From Chloroflexota bacterium (lineage in GTDB: Bacteria; Chloroflexota; UBA6077), in assembly GCA_021788565.1 (NCBI GenBank), contig JAJYKO010000518.1:1-5071 (forward strand): a stretch of DNA of 5,071 nucleotides. The letters are read 5' to 3'. Below the pieces are notes generated by a model. It saw only the letters and a list, made by a program, of their open reading frames with translations, searched no databases and had not been told where the DNA came from. Position 1 is the stretch's first letter. The number at the start of each line of letters is the position of its first letter. A program made the translations under genes and the position numbers. Of this stretch, positions 1 through 5,071 are shown in pieces.

Positions 1-215
1 AGGAACACAAGCTGCCGCTCGCGCACCGGATACCCCGGACGAAGGAAGGCCATAGGCCACAGAAAGGAGGGGAGCGCAGGGCGGGAAACTGGGGCGCCGG
101 CTAGTCAGTCCACGCGCAAGAAGGTCCGATCAACCTTCCCCACCACTCCACCATGCCTCAATTGTAAAACGGGCAGGGCCGAACCGCAATAGCCTCCTTG
201 TAGAGGAACTGGCTG
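1..215. other. Leading non-coding or undetermined region
   Basis: I find no supportable gene here. One + strand frame is open from position 3 to a TAG at 102-104 and would give a 33-residue, basic, glycine-rich tail. That could be the C-terminus of a gene entering from the left, but it resembles no family I know, and another frame is open to about 192, so openness alone means little in GC-rich DNA. A short stem-loop (120-138) lies just after that TAG. Base composition shifts from GC-rich to AT-rich near 215, which suits a change from upstream gene or spacer to promoter DNA. Confidence 0.4.
120..138 (+). terminator. Stem-loop, weak terminator candidate for an upstream gene
   Basis: GAAGGT (120-125) and ACCTTC (133-138) form a perfect 6-bp stem around a 7-base loop. 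It sits 15 bases after a TAG at 102-104 that could end a gene entering from the left. No T-tract follows (the next bases are C-rich), so it is not a classic intrinsic terminator, and a stem this short can occur by chance. Confidence 0.2.
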
Positions 216-275
216 ATAAAGTCTGTATGACTTATTTTCATAATAGGTCTTGTTTCTAAAGACCGTGGTATCATC
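215..275 (+). promoter_or_regulatory. Probable promoter/operator region of the tct operon
   Basis: This is the only clearly AT-rich stretch in the window and lies just upstream of tctC. CATAAT at 239-244 matches five of six bases of a sigma-70-type -10 element, but I see no convincing -35 box at 16-18 bases, so the exact promoter is uncertain. Three inverted repeats overlap it: AAGTC (219-223) with GACTT (229-233); an imperfect 21-bp palindrome over 229-249 centred on 239, with 8 of 10 positions paired; and GGTCTT (246-251) with AAGACC (259-264). Dyads overlapping a -10 box fit an operator for a dimeric regulator. The regulator is not encoded in the window. Confidence 0.45.
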
Positions 276-323
276 TGTCAGTCCTACCGCGTTAGCCTCG
301 TGATTCCGCGCATTTTCACCGTG

Positions 324-331
324 AGGAGGAG
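324..331 (+). promoter_or_regulatory. Ribosome binding site that sets the tctC start
   Basis: AGGAGGAG contains a near-perfect Shine-Dalgarno core (GGAGG at 325-329) six bases before the ATG at 336. The alternative in-frame GTG at 300 has no comparable site, so the ATG is preferred. Confidence 0.85.
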
Positions 332-335
332 AACC

Positions 336-1301
336 ATGCTGACAAGGACGTTGGCCTTCGGCGCAGCGGCTCTGGTAGCCCTGGTCATGGTGGCCGCGGC
401 GGGTTGCGGCAGTCTCGGCAAGGCGGATACCTACCCCAACAAGCCGATCACGTACATGGTGACCTTCGCCCCCGGCGGACAGTCCGACCGGGAGGCGAGG
501 CGGCAGCAGCCCTACCTGGAGAAGTCCCTCGGTCAGAAGATCCTAGTCGACTATAAGGATGCAGGCGGCGGTGCGGTTGGCTGGGCCGAGGCGGCCAGAG
601 GCAAGCCCGACGGCTACCAGATCACCGGGATCAACATTCCACACATCATCATCCAGCCACTGCAGCAGGACGTCGGCTACAAGACCGAGCAACTCCTGCC
701 GGTCGCCCTCTTCCAATCCACCCCGCTCGGGCTGATCGTTCTGAACAACAGCCCCTACAAGAGCGTCAAGGACCTGGTGGACGCTGCTAAGAAGGACCCG
801 GGCAAGCTTACCATTGGCGGTTCCGGCACAGGAACCGGCCCACACATCGCCACCCTCCAACTGCAGAAGCTCAGCGACACGAAGTTCGAGTACGTGCCGT
901 TTAACGGTGCCGCGCCCTCCATCACCGCCTTCCTGGGCGGACACATCGATGCTCTGATGGCGAACTCCGACGACGTGGTGAAGTACAGCAGCCAGTCGCG
1001 GGTTATCGGCTTCGCCACGGATAGCAGGTTCCCCGCGCTGCCAGACGCGCTCACCTTCAAGGAACAGGGGATCAACCTCGTGGAAACCGTGGACCGAGGC
1101 GTGGCCGTCCCGGCCGGCACCCCGGATGAAGTGGTCAGCAAGCTGGAGAAGGCCTTCCTGGACATCAGCAACACTCCTGAGGTGCAGGAAGCCCAAAAGA
1201 AGGAAGGCTTTATGACCCTGGCAATGGGCGCCAAAGAATCCAAGGCCTACATCGAGAAGCTGATTCCCAGGTACAAGGACGTCATCGCATCCCTGAAGTA
1301 A
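336..1301 (+). CDS. tctC: TTT-family substrate-binding lipoprotein (TctC/Bug family)
   Basis: This 321-residue protein is the extracytoplasmic solute receptor of a tripartite tricarboxylate transporter. It binds a carboxylate-type ligand and hands it to TctAB. Residues 1-23 form a signal peptide with a hydrophobic core, and A-A-G-C at 21-24 is a lipobox, so C24 is the likely lipidated first residue of the mature protein. Family landmarks appear in order: FAPGGQSDREAR (44-55, the PGGxxDxxAR loop), AGGGAVG (76-82), GGSGTGTGPHIA (161-172), VPFNGAAPSITAFLGG (187-202, close to the usual VPYKGAAPA form), and GVAVPAGTPDEVV (255-267). Length is normal for the family. The start at ATG 336 is supported by its ribosome binding site; starting at GTG 300 would add 12 residues including an RRR run. 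It is the first gene of the tctCBA operon. Substrates in this family range from citrate to other dicarboxylates and aromatic acids, so the ligand is not predicted. Q49 and the sequence DYKDAGGG (72-79) depart from the commoner GGGxD and NKPGAGG versions. Confidence 0.95.
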   Translation: MLTRTLAFGAAALVALVMVAAAGCGSLGKADTYPNKPITYMVTFAPGGQSDREARRQQPYLEKSLGQKILVDYKDAGGGAVGWAEAARGKPDGYQITGINIPHIIIQPLQQDVGYKTEQLLPVALFQSTPLGLIVLNNSPYKSVKDLVDAAKKDPGKLTIGGSGTGTGPHIATLQLQKLSDTKFEYVPFNGAAPSITAFLGGHIDALMANSDDVVKYSSQSRVIGFATDSRFPALPDALTFKEQGINLVETVDRGVAVPAGTPDEVVSKLEKAFLDISNTPEVQEAQKKEGFMTLAMGAKESKAYIEKLIPRYKDVIASLK

Positions 1302-1316
1302 GAGCGAGGCCCACCT

Positions 1317-1348
1317 GGCGATGGCTTCGCCGGCAGGAGCCGGCTCCT
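1317..1348 (+). repeat. Two adjacent stem-loops between tctC and tctB
   Basis: The first stem-loop pairs GGCGA (1317-1321) with TCGCC (1327-1331) around five bases. The second is a perfect 14-bp palindrome at 1335-1348 (AGGAGCCGGCTCCT), giving a 5-bp stem with a CCGG loop. They begin 15 bases after the tctC stop and lie upstream of the preferred tctB ribosome binding site. No T-tract follows, so full termination is unlikely. Inferred role: protecting the 3' end of the tctC message or partially attenuating transcription, so that more binding protein than permease is made, as intercistronic hairpins do in some ABC transporter operons. Confidence 0.5.
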
Positions 1349-1358
1349 ACATAGGTCT

Positions 1359-1364
1359 GGAGGT
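1359..1364 (+). promoter_or_regulatory. Ribosome binding site that sets the tctB start
   Basis: GGAGGT lies seven bases before the GTG at 1372. The ATG at 1321 has only a weak, distant GAGG and sits inside a stem-loop. This favours GTG 1372 as the tctB start. Confidence 0.75.
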
Positions 1365-1371
1365 GCACGGG

Positions 1372-1842
1372 GTGAGGACTCTCAAGGCGGCCGACATCGC
1401 GGCAGGCGTATTCTTGAGCCTTCTGGGTGTGGTGGCCCTTGCGGCGTCAACGCGGATACAGGGGCAGGTGGGGGAGCGGCTCTCCCCCGCCACCATGCCC
1501 ATTCTCGTCGGGTGCATGATCCTGGCGGCAGGGTTGGGTCAGACTGTTCTTGCGTGGCGCTACAACGGCGAAGAGAAGCCGATTGCCTGGCCGGATCGGC
1601 TGGGCAAGCGTCGCGTGCTGGCCATGATAAGCATCATGGTCGTCTACATGGCACTTCTGGAGCCCCTTGGCTTCCCCCTGGCCTCCATGCTCTTCATCAC
1701 GATAGGAACCTGGTACCTCGGCAGATACCGTTGGTGGGTGGCTCCGCTCTGCGGCATCTTGAGCGCCCTCACGGTGCTCTTCGTCTTCAATGACTTTCTG
1801 GAGCTTAGCTTTCCCCTCGGCCCGCTGGAGTTGCTCTTCTGA
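1372..1842 (+). CDS. tctB: TTT-family small membrane subunit (TctB)
   Basis: This 156-residue integral membrane protein is the small subunit of the transporter and pairs with TctA in the cytoplasmic membrane. The hydrophobic profile suggests segments near residues 8-25, 42-62, 82-98, 100-116 and 121-139, with a charged loop (63-82) between the second and third. A three-residue turn at EPLG (97-100) separates segments three and four, and the protein ends in SFPLGPLELLF, the usual TctB-like C-terminal pattern. TctB sequences are poorly conserved, so the call rests on size, topology and the position between tctC and tctA. The start is chosen at GTG 1372, seven bases after GGAGGT. The first residues then read (M)RTLKAADIAAGVF, a typical short charged lead into segment one. 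An in-frame ATG at 1321 would add 17 unlikely residues and run through two stem-loops. The stop lies 27 bases before tctA. Confidence 0.93.
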   Translation: MRTLKAADIAAGVFLSLLGVVALAASTRIQGQVGERLSPATMPILVGCMILAAGLGQTVLAWRYNGEEKPIAWPDRLGKRRVLAMISIMVVYMALLEPLGFPLASMLFITIGTWYLGRYRWWVAPLCGILSALTVLFVFNDFLELSFPLGPLELLF

Positions 1843-1869
1843 ATCTACGAAGGACGAGAGGGTGTAATC

Positions 1870-3381
1870 ATGCTGTTCTCGTGGCAGTATCTGGCTAATG
1901 GGTTCGCCCAGGCAATGACGCCTGAGAACCTCCTCTTCGCCCTCGTGGGCTCGATCGTGGGGACCCTTGTCGGAGTGCTACCAGGCATCGGCCCAACCTC
2001 AGCCATCGCGATCCTGCTGCCCCTGACCACCATCCTTCCGCCAACTCCCGCCATAATCATGATGGCGGCCATCTACTATGGGGCACAGTATGGAGGCTCC
2101 ACCACCGCCATCATGGTAAACATACCCGGGGAGGCGTCATCGGTCCCCACCACGCTGGATGGCTATCAGATGGCCAAGCAGGGCCGCGCGGGTCCCGCCC
2201 TAGCCATCTCCGCCATATCATCCTTCTTCGCGGGCACCCTCAGCATGGTGGGTCTAACCCTGTTCGCACCTATCCTGGCGGGCGTTGCCCTGGCCTTCGG
2301 CCCGCCGGAGTACTTCGCCTTGATGTTCATGGCCCTCAGCCTGATAGTCGGCCTCTCGGGCAGGGCGCTGCTCAAGGGGTTCATCGGCATGTGCATCGGG
2401 CTGCTGGTTTCGGTGATAGGCCTTGATCCCGTTACCGGATCGGCCCGCCTTACCTTCGGTTTGGTGGATCTGATGGGCGGGGTCAACTTCATCAGCGTGA
2501 TCATCGGGCTGTTCGCCATCGGCGAGGTGCTGATCAACGTCGAACAGGAGATGGACCTCATATACACCGCCACCATTGGGAAGCTGATGCCGAGCCTGGC
2601 GGAACTGAAGAGCTGCGTCGGGACCATGCTGCGGGCAACCGGGCTGGGCTTCTTCATGGGGCTGCTACCGGGCTGCAGCCCCGCGGTGACAACATTCGTC
2701 GCGTACGACTTCGAGAAGCGAATGTCCAAGCACCCGGAGCAGTTCGGCAACGGGGCCATCCAGGGGGTGGCGGCACCGGAAGGAGCCAACAACGCCACCA
2801 GCCAGGGCGGCTTCGTGCCGCTCTTCGCCTTCGGCATTCCGGCCGGTCCCGCCCTGGCAGTGATGCTCGGCGGATTCATGATGTACGGCCTCCAGCCGGG
2901 GCCGAGGTTGTTTCAGGAGAACCCGCAGCTTGTCTGGACCGTCATCGCCAGCATGTACGTGGGCAATGTGATGCTGCTGGTGCTGAACCTGCCGCTGGTA
3001 GGGCTATGGGTCAGGATCGCCCTGATCCCGTTCCCCATCCTCGGGCCGCTGATCGTTCTCTTCTCTGTGATCGGGGCCTACAGCGTGCGTTATCTGGTGT
3101 TCGACGTGTGGGTGGCGTTGCTCTTCGGTGTAGTCGGCTATCTCATGCGAAAGTTCGGCTTTCCCATGGCGCCGGTCGTGCTGGCGACGATACTTGCCCA
3201 GATGCTGGAGACGTCGCTCAAGCAGTCGCTGGCCATATCTCACGGCAGCTACGCGGTCTTCTTCACCCGGCCCATCTCCGTAGTGTTTATGCTAATTGGG
3301 TTCGTGGTGATAGCGCGCGGGCTGTGGATGCACCACAAAGGACAAGACATGGAACTGGCCGACGAGGGCGGCGAGGCGTAA
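1870..3381 (+). CDS. tctA: TTT-family large membrane subunit (TctA)
   Basis: This 503-residue permease is the transport subunit of the tripartite tricarboxylate transporter and is of normal full length. It is almost entirely hydrophobic, with about ten to twelve membrane segments and a short hydrophilic tail. Hallmarks are VGVLPGIGPTSAIAILLPL (34-52); YYGAQYGGSTTAIMVNIPGE (69-88) leading into the SSVPTTLDGYQMAKQGRAG stretch (90-108); GLDPVTGSARLTFG (184-197); and, in the second half, GFFMGLLPGCSPAVTTFVAY (260-279), FEKRMSKHPEQFGNGAIQG (281-299), VAAPEGANNA (300-309) and YGLQPGPRLF (339-348). The two GxLPG motifs (34-42 and 263-271) mark the internal duplication typical of the family. The second motif reads PGCSP instead of the common PGxGA, and the later GIP loop reads GIPAGPALA (322-330), which may bear on substrate choice. 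The ATG has a GAGG site eight bases upstream. It is translated from the same operon as tctC and tctB. Confidence 0.97.
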   Translation: MLFSWQYLANGFAQAMTPENLLFALVGSIVGTLVGVLPGIGPTSAIAILLPLTTILPPTPAIIMMAAIYYGAQYGGSTTAIMVNIPGEASSVPTTLDGYQMAKQGRAGPALAISAISSFFAGTLSMVGLTLFAPILAGVALAFGPPEYFALMFMALSLIVGLSGRALLKGFIGMCIGLLVSVIGLDPVTGSARLTFGLVDLMGGVNFISVIIGLFAIGEVLINVEQEMDLIYTATIGKLMPSLAELKSCVGTMLRATGLGFFMGLLPGCSPAVTTFVAYDFEKRMSKHPEQFGNGAIQGVAAPEGANNATSQGGFVPLFAFGIPAGPALAVMLGGFMMYGLQPGPRLFQENPQLVWTVIASMYVGNVMLLVLNLPLVGLWVRIALIPFPILGPLIVLFSVIGAYSVRYLVFDVWVALLFGVVGYLMRKFGFPMAPVVLATILAQMLETSLKQSLAISHGSYAVFFTRPISVVFMLIGFVVIARGLWMHHKGQDMELADEGGEA

Positions 3382-3417
3382 CCTCCCCCTGGCACTCCCC
3401 ATGCAGTTCATGCACGT

Positions 3418-3426
3418 AGAGGAGGA
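3418..3426 (+). promoter_or_regulatory. Ribosome binding site that sets the DUF421 gene start
   Basis: AGAGGAGGA (core GGAGG at 3421-3425) ends seven bases before the ATG at 3434. The in-frame ATG at 3401 has only C-rich sequence before it and would place this site inside the coding region. Confidence 0.8.
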
Positions 3427-3433
3427 TGCGCTG

Positions 3434-3961
3434 ATGGGAGGGGGGCTATTCCAGCTGGCGATTCCCGCCTGGGAGCTGGTGGTCAGGTCGGTCGTGATCT
3501 ACCTGGCACTGCTGATCGGTCTGCGGCTGTTCGGCAAGCGAGAGGTCGGGCAGTTCACGCTATTCGACCTGGTGATGGTGCTGCTGGTGGCAAACGCCGT
3601 GCAGCCGGCTATGACCGGGCCGGACAGCTCCCTGGGCGGGGGCCTCATCATAATAGCCGTGCTGCTGGCGCTGAACTGGACCCTCGGCTACCTCCGCTTG
3701 CGAAGCCCACTCGTCAGACGCGCCCTCGAGAGCCATCCAACGGTGATCGCCCAGGACGGCCACTGGCTTCCAGTAGCGTTGCAGCGTGAGGGGGTCGATC
3801 TAGAAGAGGCCGAGACGGCGCTTCGGGAGCACGGGGTCGACGGCATCGACCAGGTGAAACTGTGCGTCCTGGAGCCCGACGGCAGTATCAGCGTCGTCCC
3901 TGCCGACTCTCACACCTTCCGCACCCGCCGCCGTGTCCGCTTGCTTCGCCGGCAGCAATGA
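3434..3961 (+). CDS. DUF421 / YetF-family membrane protein
   Basis: This 175-residue protein belongs to the DUF421 (YetF/YcaP-like) family, whose biochemical role is not established. Three membrane segments are visible, near residues 15-32, 43-60 and 67-86. They are followed by a cytoplasmic-type domain. The family signature GKREVGQFTLFDLV (34-47) is clear, followed by ANAVQPAMTGPDSSLGGG (53-70), LALNW (78-82), and the C-terminal domain with VIAQDGHW (104-111), an acidic helix-like stretch (120-136) and VLEPDGSISVV (145-155). The protein ends in an arginine-rich tail (163-173). It is shorter than B. subtilis YetF or E. coli YcaP, but short single-domain versions are common. ATG 3434 is preferred over ATG 3401 because of its ribosome binding site. 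It follows tctA by 52 bases with no obvious terminator, so co-transcription is possible. No function in TTT transport is known for this family. Confidence 0.9.
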   Translation: MGGGLFQLAIPAWELVVRSVVIYLALLIGLRLFGKREVGQFTLFDLVMVLLVANAVQPAMTGPDSSLGGGLIIIAVLLALNWTLGYLRLRSPLVRRALESHPTVIAQDGHWLPVALQREGVDLEEAETALREHGVDGIDQVKLCVLEPDGSISVVPADSHTFRTRRRVRLLRRQQ

Positions 3962-3998
3962 TGCGATTAGGAAGTTGAGACAGAGTGTGTGTAGTTTT

Positions 3999-4013
3999 GT
4001 GGGGACACCCCAC
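3999..4013 (+). terminator. GC-rich hairpin, possible terminator after the DUF421 gene
   Basis: GTGGGG (3999-4004) and CCCCAC (4008-4013) form a perfect 6-bp stem with a 3-base loop, 37 bases after the DUF421 stop. There is no T-tract downstream (a TTTT run lies before it instead), so it is not a standard Rho-independent terminator on either strand. It could be a U-less terminator, a pause or mRNA-end protecting structure, or chance. Confidence 0.35.
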
Positions 4014-4100
4014 GCCCCGCCAGTCGCTGCGCCCTGGACCCGCTTTCTACGTCACTGCCACATCGAAGTAGCTGGTAGGCGACGGCCGGTGATCTCTGGC

Positions 4101-4129
4101 TTGCGCAGCCGAGCCCGTTGCCGTACTCT
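4101..4129 (+). promoter_or_regulatory. Possible promoter giving a leaderless ABC1 kinase transcript
   Basis: TTGCGC (4101-4106) and TACTCT (4124-4129) are separated by exactly 17 bases. TACTCT fits the TANNNT form of -10 elements. If transcription began at the A of the first ATG (4136), TACTCT would occupy -12 to -7, the normal place. Both boxes are imperfect matches to the sigma-70 consensus, so this is a suggestion only. Confidence 0.3.
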
Positions 4130-4138
4130 GAGGCCATG

Positions 4139-5071
4139 ATGCGAGATCGGCACACAGGGCCCCGGTTTCACGAAGGCTACCCCCATGGCCGCCTGAGGCG
4201 CTACCGCCAGGTACTGCAGATCCTGGCTCGCCACGGTTTCGGCTGGCTACTGGGGCAGCTTGGCCTGCGTCCCCCGAGGCCGTTCCGGTGGTTCCTCGCA
4301 GAATCCCAGGATCAGGTTCGCTACACGACTCCTCAGAGGCTCCGCATGGCCCTGGAAGAGCTGGGCGCGACCTATATCAAGCTGGGCCAGATCCTTTCCA
4401 CCCGATCGGACATGCTCCCTGACGATTACCTCGCCGAGCTCTCTCGGCTGCAGGACGCGGTGCCGCCCGAGCCCTTGGAGGTAATCGTCGGGCAGATCAC
4501 CACCGAGCTGGGGGCTCCCCCATCGGAGCTGTTCGCCGAGTTTGATCCGGTGCCCATCGGCTCGGCCTCCATCGGGCAGGTCCACGCCGCGCGGCTCACC
4601 GGTGGCGAGGAGGTAGTGGTGAAGGTGCAGCGCCCCGGCGTCGAGAGGGTGGTGGAGGAGGATCTGGCGATCATGATGGATCTCGCCAGGCTGGCGGCAC
4701 GCCGCACCGTGTGGGGTGAGATCTACGACCTCCCCGGCCTCGTAGAGGAGTTCGCCCATACTCTAAGGGGTGAGTTGGACTACGTGCAGGAAGGGCGAAA
4801 CGCCGAGCGCTTCCAGATCAGCTTCGACGGAGATCCACGGCTCGTGGTGCCGCGCGTCTTCTGGCGCTACACCACCCGCCGGGTGCTGGTCCTGGAGCGG
4901 TTGCACGGCACAAAGATAGACGATCTGCCGGGCCTGGAGGCCGCAGGTGTCGATAAGAAGGTGGTGGCGAGGAACGGCGCGCAGGTCGTGCTCAAGATGG
5001 TGCTCGAGGACGGTTTCTTCCACGCCGATCCGCACCCCGGCAACTTTCTCGTCCTCAAGGGCGGCAGGATA
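4139..5071 (+). CDS. ABC1 atypical kinase, AarF/UbiB/ADCK family (partial, 3' end outside window)
   Basis: An open frame runs to the window edge and encodes 311 residues of an ABC1 (UbiB-type) atypical protein-kinase-like protein. Family members are ATPases/kinases linked to ubiquinone or other isoprenoid-lipid metabolism, usually at the membrane. Diagnostic motifs are intact and in order: the KxGQ motif in IKLGQILSTRSDMLP (80-94, K81 to Q84), PIGSASIGQVHAA (139-151), the lysine segment VVVKVQRPGV (159-168, K162 as the ATP lysine), ELDYVQEGRNAERF (212-225), VLERLHG (251-257) and the catalytic loop HADPHPGN (295-302, with D297 and N302). The DFG-type metal motif should follow just beyond the edge. 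Relatives are usually about 540-560 residues with C-terminal membrane helices, so roughly the last 230-250 residues are missing. ATG 4139 has GAGG five bases upstream; the adjacent in-frame ATG at 4136 is equally possible, especially if the mRNA is leaderless. A TAG at 4076 bounds the frame. It is separated from the DUF421 gene by 177 bases and is probably its own unit. Whether it acts in quinone synthesis here is unknown, so no symbol is given. Confidence 0.95.
   Translation, partial: MRDRHTGPRFHEGYPHGRLRRYRQVLQILARHGFGWLLGQLGLRPPRPFRWFLAESQDQVRYTTPQRLRMALEELGATYIKLGQILSTRSDMLPDDYLAELSRLQDAVPPEPLEVIVGQITTELGAPPSELFAEFDPVPIGSASIGQVHAARLTGGEEVVVKVQRPGVERVVEEDLAIMMDLARLAARRTVWGEIYDLPGLVEEFAHTLRGELDYVQEGRNAERFQISFDGDPRLVVPRVFWRYTTRRVLVLERLHGTKIDDLPGLEAAGVDKKVVARNGAQVVLKMVLEDGFFHADPHPGNFLVLKGGRI

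Larger units (their letters stand above)
3962..4138. other. Intergenic region between the DUF421 and ABC1 kinase genes
   Basis: No gene is supported in these 177 bases; short open frames here lack ribosome binding sites and recognisable products. The region contains a (GT)4 run (3985-3992), the hairpin at 3999-4013, and a long-range inverted repeat in which GCTGCGC (4026-4032) matches GCGCAGC (4103-4109) across about 70 bases, extendable by TC/GA with a one-base bulge. A possible promoter lies at its right end (4101-4129). I see no tRNA-like or known riboswitch pattern. Confidence 0.6.

Noticed and set aside
300..335. GTG 300 as the tctC start
   Set aside because: It adds 12 residues with no suitable Shine-Dalgarno site, whereas ATG 336 follows GGAGG by six bases and gives a standard lipoprotein signal peptide. 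The extra RRR would not be impossible in a signal n-region, so this is strong preference rather than proof.
543..1243. Two minus-strand open frames opposite tctC
   Set aside because: They are antisense shadows of a clear TctC coding region, have low-complexity compositions and match no family. GC-rich coding DNA routinely leaves such open frames.
2166..2879. A 237-residue minus-strand open frame opposite tctA
   Set aside because: It is the antisense reading of strongly conserved TctA motifs, rich in P, S, M and T as expected for the reverse of hydrophobic codons, with no recognisable domain.
3006..3419. A + strand 137-residue open frame overlapping the end of tctA
   Set aside because: It is a frame shadow, rich in R, H and A, and lies over TctA membrane segments; no sign of a real overlapping gene.
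3975..3997. TTGAGA ... TAGTTT as a promoter after the DUF421 gene
   Set aside because: The boxes are only 11 bases apart, too close for a sigma-70-type promoter, and a hairpin follows immediately.
3933..4234. Small open frames on both strands around the DUF421-kinase gap
   Set aside because: They overlap the DUF421 end or kinase start in other frames, lack ribosome binding sites and read as arginine/cysteine-rich noise.
4247..5058. Several open frames, mostly on the minus strand, across 4247-5058
   Set aside because: The + strand frame starting at 4139 carries every ABC1 kinase motif in order through this stretch; the others are shadows of that partial gene.
1..5071. Search for a novel defence, mobile or CRISPR-like system
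   Set aside because: No direct-repeat array, transposase, recombinase, toxin-antitoxin pair or reverse transcriptase is visible; all coding space is taken by known transporter, DUF421 and ABC1 kinase families.

Overview
The window carries a complete tripartite tricarboxylate transporter (TTT) operon, a small DUF421/YetF-family membrane protein gene, and the first 311 codons of an ABC1 (AarF/UbiB-type) atypical kinase gene that runs off the right edge. All five genes lie on the + strand and all are recognisable families. I see no mobile element, CRISPR array, tRNA or rRNA.

Organism: the DNA is GC-rich by eye, and three of the genes have strong GGAGG-type ribosome binding sites. The solute-binding protein has a lipobox cysteine, so it is probably a membrane-anchored lipoprotein. 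Proteobacterial proteins of this family are usually free periplasmic proteins. I infer a high-GC, probably monoderm bacterium, such as a high-GC Bacillota or Chloroflexota lineage, but the window has no marker that fixes the taxon.

Layout: 1-335 has no gene I can support. It holds a small stem-loop, then an abruptly AT-rich segment (about 215-275) with overlapping inverted repeats that look like the promoter/operator region of the transport operon. 336-1301 is tctC (binding lipoprotein). 1302-1371 is an intercistronic gap with two adjacent stem-loops. 1372-1842 is tctB (small membrane subunit). 1870-3381 is tctA (large membrane subunit). 3434-3961 is the DUF421 protein. 3962-4138 is a 177-base gap with a GC-rich hairpin and a possible leaderless promoter. 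From 4139 (or 4136) onward is the ABC1 kinase.

How the genes work together: TctC captures a carboxylate-type ligand outside the membrane and delivers it to the TctA/TctB permease, which imports it using an ion gradient. The actual substrate cannot be read from the sequence. The DUF421 gene follows tctA by 52 bases and may be co-transcribed, but there is no established functional link. The ABC1 kinase is more likely an independent unit, probably concerned with isoprenoid-quinone or membrane-lipid metabolism. Overall this is a fairly ordinary metabolic/transport region. The points worth a second look are mostly regulatory: the operator-like repeats, the tctC-tctB stem-loops, the corrected starts, and the possible leaderless start of the kinase.
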